This document shows positions 9,641 through 18,041 of a DNA stretch of 64,000 nucleotides, one piece after another (positions within the stretch are counted from its first letter, which is position 1; every line of letters begins with the position of its first letter). The position numbers were made by a program, and so were the translations under genes. The notes below the pieces were generated by a model. The model saw only the letters and a program-made list of their open reading frames with translations, made no database searches and was not told the DNA's origin. The stretch is from Aggregatilinea lenta. GTDB taxonomy: Bacteria > Chloroflexota > Anaerolineae > Aggregatilineales > Aggregatilineaceae. The stretch lies in contig NZ_BFCB01000001.1 of the NCBI RefSeq assembly GCF_003569045.1, positions 527,189 through 591,188 on the forward strand, read 5' to 3'.

Positions 9641-10774
9641 TCAAGCAAAGCTGCGTAAACCGGGCCGACCGATATCGCGACGATGCAAAAGATATACGTC
9701 GCGGTTTTGCCTAATATAATAATCAAAATCCTCTTTCCAGTAGTTACGAGGATCTTGATTAAACAGCACGACAAATCCTTTAAATAAAGTAGGATTGAGT
9801 TGGTAAAAATAATGCGGATTCCTAAAAAACATTTCAAGATACCCGGCAATAAATTCGCCATCGTTGGTGAACACATAAGGATGCCCAACCGGAATATCCT
9901 GCTCGCCGGGACGTTCCTCCCGCGCCTTCTCATAACGCTCAAGCTCAAGACGTTTTCCCTGAAGAAACAGCGTCCTCGCCTCGGCTGAAAATAGCTCGCC
10001 ATCGGTTTCACGCATTCCAGGCAATAACCCGGTTCCAAAGCCCATAGTAGCCGTGCGTATGTCGAAAGCGTCTAGCATGTGACCAAACTCGTGGATGAAC
10101 GGCGCAACACCTGGAGCTTCCCCATAGAAGCCCTCAAATAACCGCGACGCTACCAATTTGATGCTACCCGTCGCGGGATCATAACAACCACCTGCAACCC
10201 CACCAGCTTGATGATATGAAGTCACATCCATGTAAAGATCAAAATAGCGGGATGTACTGAAGAAACGTTCTCGCAAGTCAGGACGATAAAAGAAAATCTC
10301 AACGATGTGTCCTGCGACGAGATAGGCCATGCTTGGGGGCGCAGCGCCGGTAATCTCGCCGCCATATGCGTTCCAAATTCTGAGGCCAAAATTGGGGTTT
10401 TGCGTGAGTTCCTGAACCGAGCGATGAAACTGCTGGCCCTCAACAGCGCTTAAGTGCTCAACTATCGGGAAATACATCGACATAACGCGTAGGTTGCCGA
10501 TGATGTCGTAGATCACGGCAGCAAACTGTGGCACGATGACGTTCAGCAGATTGTCAGATCGATACTTCAGCAGAGCATCGCTTAAAGTACAAACATCGAT
10601 GGTTTCGGATAATTCTTCCAGCCGCAGGAACTGGCTATGGAGCACATCCCGACCAATACGCACCCGATGTTTATTTTCATAATAAACGGGCTGGTGACGC
10701 ACGCTCTGCCACGGCAACGAAATGGAATCCGGTTTCGACCTGCTGCCGAAAAGATTGTTCAATCGCTGTCGCAT
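9641..10774 (-). CDS. MtfA-like (M90) zinc metallopeptidase
   Basis: 377 residues without a signal peptide. PFIHEFGHMLDAFD (His near 228 and 232) is the zinc motif, and DGEFIAGYLEMFFRNP with FNQDP near the C-terminus resembles the conserved (A/S)E..FF..P...QDP tail of MtfA/M90 peptidases, which regulate PTS sugar uptake in E. coli and otherwise have unknown targets. The protein is longer than MtfA (about 265). The nucleotide composition is clearly less GC-rich than its neighbours (around half A+T), suggesting transfer. Start at the ATG 10774 with GGAG 8 nt upstream; an upstream in-frame GTG at 10783 is possible. Confidence 0.72.
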   Translation of the reverse strand: MRQRLNNLFGSRSKPDSISLPWQSVRHQPVYYENKHRVRIGRDVLHSQFLRLEELSETIDVCTLSDALLKYRSDNLLNVIVPQFAAVIYDIIGNLRVMSMYFPIVEHLSAVEGQQFHRSVQELTQNPNFGLRIWNAYGGEITGAAPPSMAYLVAGHIVEIFFYRPDLRERFFSTSRYFDLYMDVTSYHQAGGVAGGCYDPATGSIKLVASRLFEGFYGEAPGVAPFIHEFGHMLDAFDIRTATMGFGTGLLPGMRETDGELFSAEARTLFLQGKRLELERYEKAREERPGEQDIPVGHPYVFTNDGEFIAGYLEMFFRNPHYFYQLNPTLFKGFVVLFNQDPRNYWKEDFDYYIRQNRDVYLLHRRDIGRPGLRSFA

Positions 10775-10820
10775 AGATTCCACTCCACAAGAGACATCTC
10801 CTTGCAGAGTATAGTATATT

Positions 10821-10852
10821 AAAAGCGGGGGCGTCGATTTCGAGACGCCCCC
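10821..10852 (-). terminator. Terminator of the marR-ABC-ABC operon
   Basis: GGGGGCGTC and GACGCCCCC form a 9-bp stem on the minus strand followed by GCTTTTAATA, just past the second ABC gene. Confidence 0.8.
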
Positions 10853-10862
10853 GACTCTATCC

Positions 10863-12830
10863 CTACGACGCAGGCTGCGTGTTCGGGGCCAGATGCCCGT
10901 TACCGGACGCGGTCGGCTCCGGCACGTCGCGCCGGAACTGGCTCATGTACAGGTCGTGGTAGAAGCCCTTGGCCTCCAACAGCTCCGTATGTTTGCCGTG
11001 TTCCACGATCTGGCCGTCCGCCAGCACGTACACCTGATCCGCGTTGCGGATCGTGCTCAGGCGGTGGGCAATCACAAAGCTCGTCCGGCCTTTGAGCAGT
11101 ACTTCCAGCGCCTTCTGGATCAGCCGTTCCGTGCGCGTATCGACGCTGCTGGTGGCTTCGTCCAGGATCAGCAGACGCGGATTCGCCAGCGCCGCGCGCG
11201 CGATGGCGATCAGTTGGCGCTGGCCCTGGCTCAGACCGCTGCCGCGCTCGCCCAGGACGGTGTTGTAGCCGTCCGGCAGGGACGCGATGAACCCGTCTGC
11301 ATGGGCCAGCTTCGCCGCCTCGATGACGTCCTCGTCGGTCGCGTCGGTCCGCCCGTAGCGGATGTTGTTCATCACCGTGTCGCTGAACAGGAACGTGTCC
11401 TGCAGCACCAGCCCGATCTGGCTGCGCAGGCTGTCGAACGTGACATCGCGCACGTCATGCCCGTCGATCAGCACCGCGCCGCCGTCCACGTCATAGAAGC
11501 GCGGCAGCAGGTTGATGATGGTCGTCTTGCCCGCGCCCGTCGGCCCGACGATGGCGACGGTCTGGCCCGGCTGCGCTTCGAGGCTGACGCCTTGCAGCAC
11601 CGGCTCGTTCTCGTTGTAGCTCATGGTGACGTCACGCAGCTCGACGTGACCCTCGATAGGCGGCATCACGATCGCGTCCGGCTTCTCCTGAACGTCCGAT
11701 TCCTCGTCCATGAAGTCGAAAATGCGCTCCGCCCCGGCGATGGCGTTCTGCAGGTTGGTCCACAGCGTCGAGATCATCTGGATCGGCTGGTTGAACTGCT
11801 GCGTGTACGAGATGAACGTGATGATCAGGCCCAGCGAGATTGCCGTCGTGCCCAGCTCCTGGCCGCGCAGCATGAAGATGCCGCCGACCGCCGCCACGAT
11901 CACGATGGAGACGTAACCTAACGCTTCGAGCGCGGGCGACAGGGCGCTGGTGAAGGCCACCGCGCGCACGTTGGCGTCGCGGTTGGCCGCGTTCACCGTG
12001 CGGAAGCGCGCGATGTTCTCGTCCTCGCGGGTGAAGGCTTGCGCCTCGCGCACCCCGGCGATGTTCTCCTGCAGGTCGGCGTTCACGTCGCCGATCTCGC
12101 GGCGGGCCACGCGGTACGCCTTACGCGCCTGCTGCGAGAACCAGATCGTCGCCACGACCATAAACGGCACGGGGATGATGCTCAACAGCGCGAAGGTCCA
12201 GTTGCGCGTGAACATCGCGTAGATCAGCCATGCGAGCTGGAAGACGCCGCGCATCACCTGGACCAGCACGAACGCGAACGCCTGCTGCAGCGTATCCGTG
12301 TCGTTGGTCAGGCGGCTCATCACGTCGCCCGCCTCGTTCTTCGAGTAGTATCCGAGCGACAACCGGTGGATGTGCCGGAAGATGCTGATGCGCATATCGG
12401 CCAGCACTTCCATCCCGGCGTAGCGCATGGCGTAGAACTGCGCCCCGGACGCGAACGCGCTCAGCACAAACAGGCCCACCAGCAGCAGGATCAGGTTGCG
12501 CAGGCCGGTCACGGTCTCCGACCGGGAAAGGTTGGCGGTGTTATCGGCGTACCAGCAGTTGCTTTCGGACGCGCCCCCCATGTTGCCCAGCGCCGCGCTT
12601 TCGCTGGTCACACCCTGCTGGATGTAGGGCGTCACGTAGCAGTCCACGGCCTGCCCGACGAGGTCGGCGGTCTTGACCTGCGCCCACGCGCTGAACAGCG
12701 ACATGGCGATGACCACGAGCAGCAGCAGCTTCCAGCGTTTGAAGTAGTCCCACAGGCGGCGCAGGGTCGTGCCGGTGCTGGCCGCTTTGCGCGTTTCAGA
12801 GCCAAACAGCATGGCGTCATGACGCATCAT
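10863..12830 (-). CDS. Heterodimeric ABC exporter, consensus-site subunit (TM288/BmrD-like)
   Basis: 655 residues: six-helix exporter membrane domain (about 30-360) and one nucleotide-binding domain. Walker A GPTGAGKTT, Walker B LLILDEATSSVD with the catalytic Glu, H-loop VIAHRLST, but an atypical signature LSQGQRQL. An extracellular loop of about 40 residues between helices 1 and 2 contains Cys and Asn-Met-Gly-Gly-rich sequence. The combination of a complete Walker B/H-loop with LSQGQ is what one half of heterodimeric exporters such as TM287/288 or BmrCD shows, and the neighbouring gene has the complementary defects. ATG overlaps the upstream stop (ATGATG over TGA), with GAGGAGG about 7 nt before: translationally coupled. 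Confidence 0.93.
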   Translation of the reverse strand: MMRHDAMLFGSETRKAASTGTTLRRLWDYFKRWKLLLLVVIAMSLFSAWAQVKTADLVGQAVDCYVTPYIQQGVTSESAALGNMGGASESNCWYADNTANLSRSETVTGLRNLILLLVGLFVLSAFASGAQFYAMRYAGMEVLADMRISIFRHIHRLSLGYYSKNEAGDVMSRLTNDTDTLQQAFAFVLVQVMRGVFQLAWLIYAMFTRNWTFALLSIIPVPFMVVATIWFSQQARKAYRVARREIGDVNADLQENIAGVREAQAFTREDENIARFRTVNAANRDANVRAVAFTSALSPALEALGYVSIVIVAAVGGIFMLRGQELGTTAISLGLIITFISYTQQFNQPIQMISTLWTNLQNAIAGAERIFDFMDEESDVQEKPDAIVMPPIEGHVELRDVTMSYNENEPVLQGVSLEAQPGQTVAIVGPTGAGKTTIINLLPRFYDVDGGAVLIDGHDVRDVTFDSLRSQIGLVLQDTFLFSDTVMNNIRYGRTDATDEDVIEAAKLAHADGFIASLPDGYNTVLGERGSGLSQGQRQLIAIARAALANPRLLILDEATSSVDTRTERLIQKALEVLLKGRTSFVIAHRLSTIRNADQVYVLADGQIVEHGKHTELLEAKGFYHDLYMSQFRRDVPEPTASGNGHLAPNTQPAS

Positions 12831-14764
12831 GAGAGCACCTCCTCGTTCACCACGGCTTGTTCGTCGGCGACTTCGGCATCGTCCACGAGCTGGGAGTTGT
12901 AGATTTCAACGTAGATTGGGCTGGTCTCCATCAGTTCCTCGTGCGTGCCGCGTGCCACGACGCGGCCCTTCTCAAGCACCAAAATCAGGTCGGCATTAAC
13001 CACCGTGCTGATGCGCTGGGCGATCACAAAACTGGTGCGGCCTTCCATCAGCTTGTCGAGCGCTTTCTGGATCTGGTATTCGGTCGCCAGGTCCACGCTG
13101 CTGGTCGAGTCGTCCAGGATCAGGAGGCGCGGATCAAGCACCAGCGCGCGAGCGATCGCGATGCGCTGCTTCTGGCCGCCGCTGAGGGTCGCGCCGCGCT
13201 CACCGACCGGCGTGTCGTAGCCCTGCGGGAACGACATGATGAAGTCGTGCGCGGCAGCGGCTTTGGCCGCCGCGATCACTTCTTCGTCGGTGGCATCGGG
13301 CCGCCCAAACGCGATGTTGTCGCGGAGGGTGCCGCTAAACAAGGTCGTCTCTTGCAGCACGATGCCGATCTGCGAGCGCAGGCTGCTCAGCGTCACGTCG
13401 CGCACGTCGGTGCTGTCGATCAGCACCTGGCCCTCGGTCGCGTCGTAGAAGCGCGGCAGCAGATTGATGATGGTCGTCTTGCCGCTGCCCGTTGCGCCCA
13501 GCAGTGCCACAGTTTGGCCGGGCTGCGCCTCGAACGAGACGTCCTTCAGCACGTAGTCGCCGCTCTTGAAATAGCGGAACGACACGCCCTCGAACTGGAC
13601 ATGTCCCTGCACGCCCGTCATCTCGCGCGCGTCCGGCGCATCCTGCACGTCGTTCGTAGCGTCGAGGATCTCGAAGATACGCGTCGCGGACGCGGACGCC
13701 TGCGACATCAGCGAGATGATCATGCCCAACTGTGCCAGCGGCATGAACACGTACACCAGGTACAGGCTGAACTCCTGCCATTGGCCCAGGGTCAGCGTGC
13801 CGTCGAGGATCTGCGTGCTGCCCGCGTAGAGCACCGCTGCCTGCCCCAGGTTCGCCAGCAGGAACGTCAGTGGGAAGATGATCGAGAAGATCAGACTGAT
13901 CTTCAGATTCCATTTCAGGTGTTCGTGCACGGCGTCGTCGAAGCGTCCCTGCTCCTGGCGTTCGCGTACGAAGGCTTTCACCACGCGGATGCCCGCCAGA
14001 TTTTCTTGCAAGATGGTGTTCAGGTTCGACAGCCGGATCTGCAAGTTGCGGAACAGCGACTGCGACGCGATGCCGAAGATCATGAACATCAGCACCGCCA
14101 GCGGCAGGATCGGCAGCGCGACCAGCGTCAGCTTGACGTTGGTCGTCAGCAGAATGAGCAGCGTGCCGACCAGCATCACCAGCGATTGCAACGCGAACAG
14201 CAAGCCCTGGCCGATGAACATCCGCACCTTTTCCACGTCGTCCGTGGCGCGGATCATCAACTGGCCGGTCTGGTTCTGGTCGTGATAGCTGAACGACAGG
14301 TGCTGGATCTTGGCGAACAGCTCGTTGCGGAAGTCGAACGCGATGCTCTGTGAGAGGCGCTCGGCCATGTAGTTCATGACGAAGGAGAACAGGCCGCGCG
14401 CGAGCGCAAAGCCGATGATCGCGATCCCGGCGGCGATGATCGCGCTTTCCGCGCCGTCCGCCCGTGATTGCAGCGCGGCGACGGTGGTGCCTTGCTGCGC
14501 CGCGACCTGCGGGATCGCCTGCTCCGGCAGGCCGAGGATCGTGTTGGCCGTGACGCCACCCGTCACCTCGTCGATGATGTGGCTGACCAGTCGGGGAACC
14601 ATCAACATCGCCCCGGTGGAAATGAACAACGCCGTATAGGCGATGATCGCCGTGGTGCGATAGTGGCCCAGGTAGCGCAGCGCGCGTCCCAGGTCCCGCA
14701 TGCCCCTGCGGTTATCACTCTCGCCGCGTGACTTCCGTGCTTTTGGATTCTGTCGCTCTTCCAA
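12827..14764 (-). CDS. Heterodimeric ABC exporter, degenerate-site subunit (TM287/BmrC-like)
   Basis: 645 residues, exporter membrane domain then nucleotide-binding domain. Walker A GATGSGKTT and signature LSGGQKQR are canonical, but the catalytic Glu after Walker B is Asp (LLILDDSTSSVD) and the H-loop His is Gln (VIAQRIST). These substitutions are the known hallmarks of the degenerate half of heterodimeric drug exporters. Starts at TTG 14764 with GAGG 8 nt upstream; ATG 14701 is an alternative that would shorten a charged N-terminus. Sixteen nt downstream of marR, overlapped by the partner gene. Confidence 0.92.
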   Translation of the reverse strand: MEERQNPKARKSRGESDNRRGMRDLGRALRYLGHYRTTAIIAYTALFISTGAMLMVPRLVSHIIDEVTGGVTANTILGLPEQAIPQVAAQQGTTVAALQSRADGAESAIIAAGIAIIGFALARGLFSFVMNYMAERLSQSIAFDFRNELFAKIQHLSFSYHDQNQTGQLMIRATDDVEKVRMFIGQGLLFALQSLVMLVGTLLILLTTNVKLTLVALPILPLAVLMFMIFGIASQSLFRNLQIRLSNLNTILQENLAGIRVVKAFVRERQEQGRFDDAVHEHLKWNLKISLIFSIIFPLTFLLANLGQAAVLYAGSTQILDGTLTLGQWQEFSLYLVYVFMPLAQLGMIISLMSQASASATRIFEILDATNDVQDAPDAREMTGVQGHVQFEGVSFRYFKSGDYVLKDVSFEAQPGQTVALLGATGSGKTTIINLLPRFYDATEGQVLIDSTDVRDVTLSSLRSQIGIVLQETTLFSGTLRDNIAFGRPDATDEEVIAAAKAAAAHDFIMSFPQGYDTPVGERGATLSGGQKQRIAIARALVLDPRLLILDDSTSSVDLATEYQIQKALDKLMEGRTSFVIAQRISTVVNADLILVLEKGRVVARGTHEELMETSPIYVEIYNSQLVDDAEVADEQAVVNEEVLS

Positions 14765-14780
14765 TGCTATGTCCTCGTCG

Positions 14781-15407
14781 TTAATCGGAAGAATCCCTGG
14801 ACATGGGAGATACTGTCATCGGCAGATCAACTCCCATGTCCTCGGCGCGTTGGATCAGGCCGTTGATCAGCTTGTCCAATAGTGCCAATAACGTGGCCTG
14901 TTCCTCCGGCGTCAGCACGTCGAACAGGCCGTCGATGAATCCGGCGAATTCGGGCGCGCGCTGGAGCACGGCAGTTTCACCCGCCGGGGTGATGCGGATC
15001 AGGAACTGGCGGCGGTCGGTTGGGTGCACTTCGCGCTCGATCATGCCCTGCTCTTCCAACCCGTTCAGTAGCGAGCTGACCGTGTTGCGGCTGACGCGCA
15101 AAAACTGGCTCAGCTCACTGGGCGACACGCCGCTGAGTCTGTCCGGATCCTTCGCGACGACCAATCCGCTTTTGCGCTGCTCGACCAGCAGCCGCACCAG
15201 CAGGTGCGTGCGTGCCGACGAGAGCGAGTCCTTGCGATACTGCCCGCCGATCAGGCTCATGAGGTGTGATGTCGCCTTGATGTGCCGGAACAGATTGATC
15301 TTGTTTTCGTCCGACACCTGGAAGATATCGTTGATCAGCTTGTCGATCTCCGGCGGCGGCCCCAGGCAGTTCCGCTGTTGATCCGCCGCGCTCTGTTTCT
15401 CGCTCAT
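14781..15407 (-). CDS. MarR-family transcriptional regulator of the exporter operon
   Basis: 208 residues. The winged helix is visible in LSQFLRVSRNTVSSLLNGLE, followed by QGMIEREVHPTDRRQFLIRITPAG, which has the DRR wing typical of MarR proteins. Flanking helices at both ends form the dimer interface. First gene of the marR-ABC-ABC operon, a common arrangement in which a ligand of the regulator derepresses its own operon and the drug pump. The ATG at 15407 (AGGTG 4 nt upstream) is preferred; GTG at 15425 is in frame. The promoter and an operator-like palindrome lie at 15504-15552. Confidence 0.9.
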   Translation of the reverse strand: MSEKQSAADQQRNCLGPPPEIDKLINDIFQVSDENKINLFRHIKATSHLMSLIGGQYRKDSLSSARTHLLVRLLVEQRKSGLVVAKDPDRLSGVSPSELSQFLRVSRNTVSSLLNGLEEQGMIEREVHPTDRRQFLIRITPAGETAVLQRAPEFAGFIDGLFDVLTPEEQATLLALLDKLINGLIQRAEDMGVDLPMTVSPMSRDSSD

Positions 15408-15503
15408 GGACACCTGATTTTCCACTCAAGCAGCCATCCGGTCCGGCTGGCGCATGATAATGCCAGCGCCGACCGATCTGCCGCGCTAAAAGTACAGCGC
15501 AGA

Positions 15504-15532
15504 ACTATACGACATAGAACTAACTCTGTCAA
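15504..15532 (-). promoter_or_regulatory. Promoter of marR-ABC-ABC
   Basis: TTGACA, 17 nt, TATAGT on the minus strand: one of the best sigma70-type promoters in the window. TAGTTCT occurs twice, 15 bp apart, across spacer and -10. Confidence 0.85.
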
Positions 15533-15538
15533 GGCCCC

Positions 15539-15552
15539 ATATGAACTCATAT
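15539..15552. promoter_or_regulatory. Operator-like palindrome next to the marR promoter
   Basis: ATATGA-AC-TCATAT, a perfect inverted repeat with a 2-bp centre, lies 6 bp upstream of the -35. Size and position fit a MarR operator; binding is inference. Confidence 0.5.
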
Positions 15553-15608
15553 AAAACTCTGACAGAACGGGCTGCACACGGCGGAAACGCGGCCCGGCGC
15601 GATCGAAA

Positions 15609-15626
15609 ACCGTGACGTTTCACGGT
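15609..15626 (-). terminator. Weak terminator-like hairpin after the hydrolase gene
   Basis: ACCGTGA-AACG-TCACGGT followed by TTTTCG on the minus strand, 80 nt past the stop at 15708. Confidence 0.45.
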
Positions 15627-15707
15627 AGCGCGACGGCTTAAACTGCATTTAAACCGAATAAGCTGGAACGTTATGGAATTTTAACGATCGGGCTTTGGGG
15701 TGATCTG

Positions 15708-16736
15708 CTAAGGCATCACAGCGTATTTGAGCTGCGCGTCGAAAAACCGGATCGTGCGCTGGATGAACAGCGCGTTGCCATCGTCCACGAAGGTATGCGG
15801 CTGGCCGTCATAGGTGTAGCACTCCACGGGCTTGCCCAACGCCCGCAGCCGCGTGCACAGATCCTCCGACCATTCCAGCGGAACCAGCTCGTCCGCGCCG
15901 CCGTGGTGGATGCTCACCGGGGCCTGAATGCGGTCGAGGTAGAAAATCGGGGAGACCCGCACATAGACGTCCTCCGGGATATCCTCCTCGTCCAGGCCGC
16001 GTGTCTTGCCGGACCACTCGCGGATCGCGGCGAAGTTTTGCTCGTCGTCGCCGCTCATCGCACTGTACAGCACCGCCGCATCCACGTCCTGGCTCACGGT
16101 CAGCACGCGCAGCGAGATCCCGCCGCCCATGCTGTGCCCCCACAGCCCGATCCGCTCCGGATCGGCGGCTTGCAGCGGGCCGGGCGTGCCGCCAACTTCG
16201 CGCACCAGCGCGATCAGGTTCAGCACGTCGATCGCCATGCCCACGCGGAACAGGTTCGGGCCGCTGTCGGAAGGCGGGTAGCCGCGCAGGTTGGGGTGCA
16301 GTACGAGGTATCCGGCGCGGGCGAGCGCGTCGGCGTAGAGCGTCGTATAGTCGAGCGTGTAATACGCGGCGGGATCGATGTAGCCGTGCAGCGCGATGAT
16401 CACCGGGAACGGCCCATCGCCGGGCGGCACGTCCATGAAGCCGTAGATGCTCAGCCCGTCGCTGGAATACGCGATCAGCGAGCGCGTGAAGTCGTCGCCG
16501 GTGTCCATCGTCTGGACGACGTCGAGCGTGCCGCTGCCATAGTTGCGCGCTGCGAGGTCGTCGATGCCCAGGCCCGCGTAGAGATCGGGCGTTCCCGGCG
16601 GAGCCGGGGTCGCGGTCGGCTTACCGGGCGCTGCCAGCGCGGGCGATTCCAATTGCCCCTGCGACAGGATGGCGGCGATCAGCACGATCCCCGCCACACA
16701 GAACGTTCCAACCAGACGGCTCAACCGCTGCATCAC
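15708..16736 (-). CDS. Secreted alpha/beta hydrolase (dienelactone hydrolase/S9-like)
   Basis: 342 residues. A signal peptide (MMQRLSRLVGTFCVAGIVLI...) is followed by a Pro/Thr/Ala-rich linker (about 35-50), then an alpha/beta hydrolase. The nucleophile is Ser in GHSMGG, the oxyanion loop is IALHGYIDP, and the acid and histidine are probably in HGGADELVPLEW and DGQPHTFV. Such enzymes cleave esters or peptides; the substrate is not predictable. GAGGAAG precedes the start; the second ATG at 16733 is equally possible. Followed on the same strand by a weak terminator. Confidence 0.87.
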   Translation of the reverse strand: MMQRLSRLVGTFCVAGIVLIAAILSQGQLESPALAAPGKPTATPAPPGTPDLYAGLGIDDLAARNYGSGTLDVVQTMDTGDDFTRSLIAYSSDGLSIYGFMDVPPGDGPFPVIIALHGYIDPAAYYTLDYTTLYADALARAGYLVLHPNLRGYPPSDSGPNLFRVGMAIDVLNLIALVREVGGTPGPLQAADPERIGLWGHSMGGGISLRVLTVSQDVDAAVLYSAMSGDDEQNFAAIREWSGKTRGLDEEDIPEDVYVRVSPIFYLDRIQAPVSIHHGGADELVPLEWSEDLCTRLRALGKPVECYTYDGQPHTFVDDGNALFIQRTIRFFDAQLKYAVMP

Positions 16737-16785
16737 ACTTCCTCACCAAACACCCTACAAATGCCGTTTGCGATACGCGTGCAGC

Positions 16786-16817
16786 AAAAACGCCCCGATC
16801 ACCGTCGACCGGGGCGT
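16786..16817 (-). terminator. Terminator of the beta-propeller gene
   Basis: ACGCCCCG and CGGGGCGT form an 8-bp stem followed by TTTTTGC on the minus strand, 35 nt past the stop at 16851. Confidence 0.85.
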
Positions 16818-16850
16818 CACATCTTAATCACTTTACCGGCATGCGTCAAC

Positions 16851-17936
16851 TCAACCGGCGGCCTCCGTCGCAGCCGCCTCCATCGGGGCCACTTCTGTCG
16901 CCATATCCATTGGCACGGCTTCCGTCATAGCCATATCCGCTTCCGGCGTCATCATGCTCGACATCGTTTCGAGATCCTCGAACGGCACGTGCACGATCTC
17001 AAACGTCTCCGGCAGCGGGTCGCTGCCCTGCTGGCTGAGCTTGGCGAAGATCACATACGCCTCGCCGTCCCGCAGGGCGGCGGTCGTGGGCTGGTCGTCT
17101 ACCTGGGCAGTACTGGCCACGCTGGCGGATTCCCAGCCGTCCGTGCTCTGCACTGCGAACACCGACTGCGGCGACCCGACCACGAACAGCGTGCCGTCAT
17201 CACGCAGCACGATGCCGTCTGCGCCATTCACCGGCGTGTCGAGCATCACCTCGCCGGCATCCTCCGGGCTGTCCACTGGCACCTTAAACAACTGCCCGGT
17301 ACTGGATTTCGCCACGATCAGGTAGCCATCCGGGTGGTACTCGATCCCGTTCAGGTTGAAACCTTCGCCGGCGAACTGTTCGTCTTCGAGGAAGACCGAC
17401 GGCGTGCCGTCCGGCGTCACCTTGAAGATCACGGGCGCGAAGCTGTCGGTCACGTAAGCGTTGCCGTCCGCATCGACGGTCACGTCGTTGGCGAAGTGCT
17501 GCCCGCCCTCGACCAGATCACTAAAGTCGGCGTAGAACAGCTCCTCGCCGCTTTCGAGGTCGAAGGCCATCAGCGTGGCGACCGGGCCGTCCGTCACCGG
17601 CCCCTGGAAGACCGCCGGGTTATTGTTGGCGACCAGCAGACGGTCCGCCGCCGGATCGATGTGAAGCCCGATGGACGCCATCAGTTGATCGTTTTCTATG
17701 AACGGGGCGATCGTGCCGTCGTCCTGCACGCTGAAGATCGTGCCCTCCGCGATGGAGCCGAGCAGGAACTGGCCGCGCGCCGCGTCCCACTCGATGCCTT
17801 CGGGGAACAGGCCCGCGTGTTCCACGACGACCTGTTCCGGGGCTTCGCCTCCCTGGGCGAGCGCACCGGGGACGCCCACGAGGGCAATCACCAATCCGGC
17901 CAACGGGAGCATACGGAGAATCTTTGAAATCTGCAT
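16851..17936 (-). CDS. Secreted SMP-30/gluconolactonase-like beta-propeller with Met/Ala/Glu-rich tail
   Basis: 361 residues. Signal peptide ending near GALAQ (residue 28). The body shows propeller repeats of the SMP-30/NHL kind (PEGIEWDAARGQFLLGSI, YVTDSFAPVIFKV, NGIEYHPDGYLIVAKS, ADGIVLRDDGTLFVV). The last 35 residues are a low-complexity tail of Met, Ala, Glu and Pro (MTPEADMAMTEAVPMDMATE). Family members are lactonases or strictosidine-synthase-like hydrolases, but many are non-enzymatic; no metal ligands could be assigned safely. AAAGGAGC precedes the ATG. Confidence 0.82.
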   Translation of the reverse strand: MQISKILRMLPLAGLVIALVGVPGALAQGGEAPEQVVVEHAGLFPEGIEWDAARGQFLLGSIAEGTIFSVQDDGTIAPFIENDQLMASIGLHIDPAADRLLVANNNPAVFQGPVTDGPVATLMAFDLESGEELFYADFSDLVEGGQHFANDVTVDADGNAYVTDSFAPVIFKVTPDGTPSVFLEDEQFAGEGFNLNGIEYHPDGYLIVAKSSTGQLFKVPVDSPEDAGEVMLDTPVNGADGIVLRDDGTLFVVGSPQSVFAVQSTDGWESASVASTAQVDDQPTTAALRDGEAYVIFAKLSQQGSDPLPETFEIVHVPFEDLETMSSMMTPEADMAMTEAVPMDMATEVAPMEAAATEAAG

Positions 17937-17989
17937 GGAATGCTGCTCCTTTAACTCTTCTCGTCGGTCAGCTTCACTGCAGACTATAA

Positions 17990-18017
17990 CAAAAACCGGA
18001 CCTGCTTCTGGCCCGGT
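17990..18017 (-). terminator. Terminator of the 290-residue orphan gene
   Basis: ACCGGGCC-AGAAGCA-GGTCCGGT (8 bp, one G-U) followed by TTTTTG on the minus strand. Confidence 0.8.
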
Positions 18018-18041
18018 GAGGTATTCGTGAGGGGAAATTGG

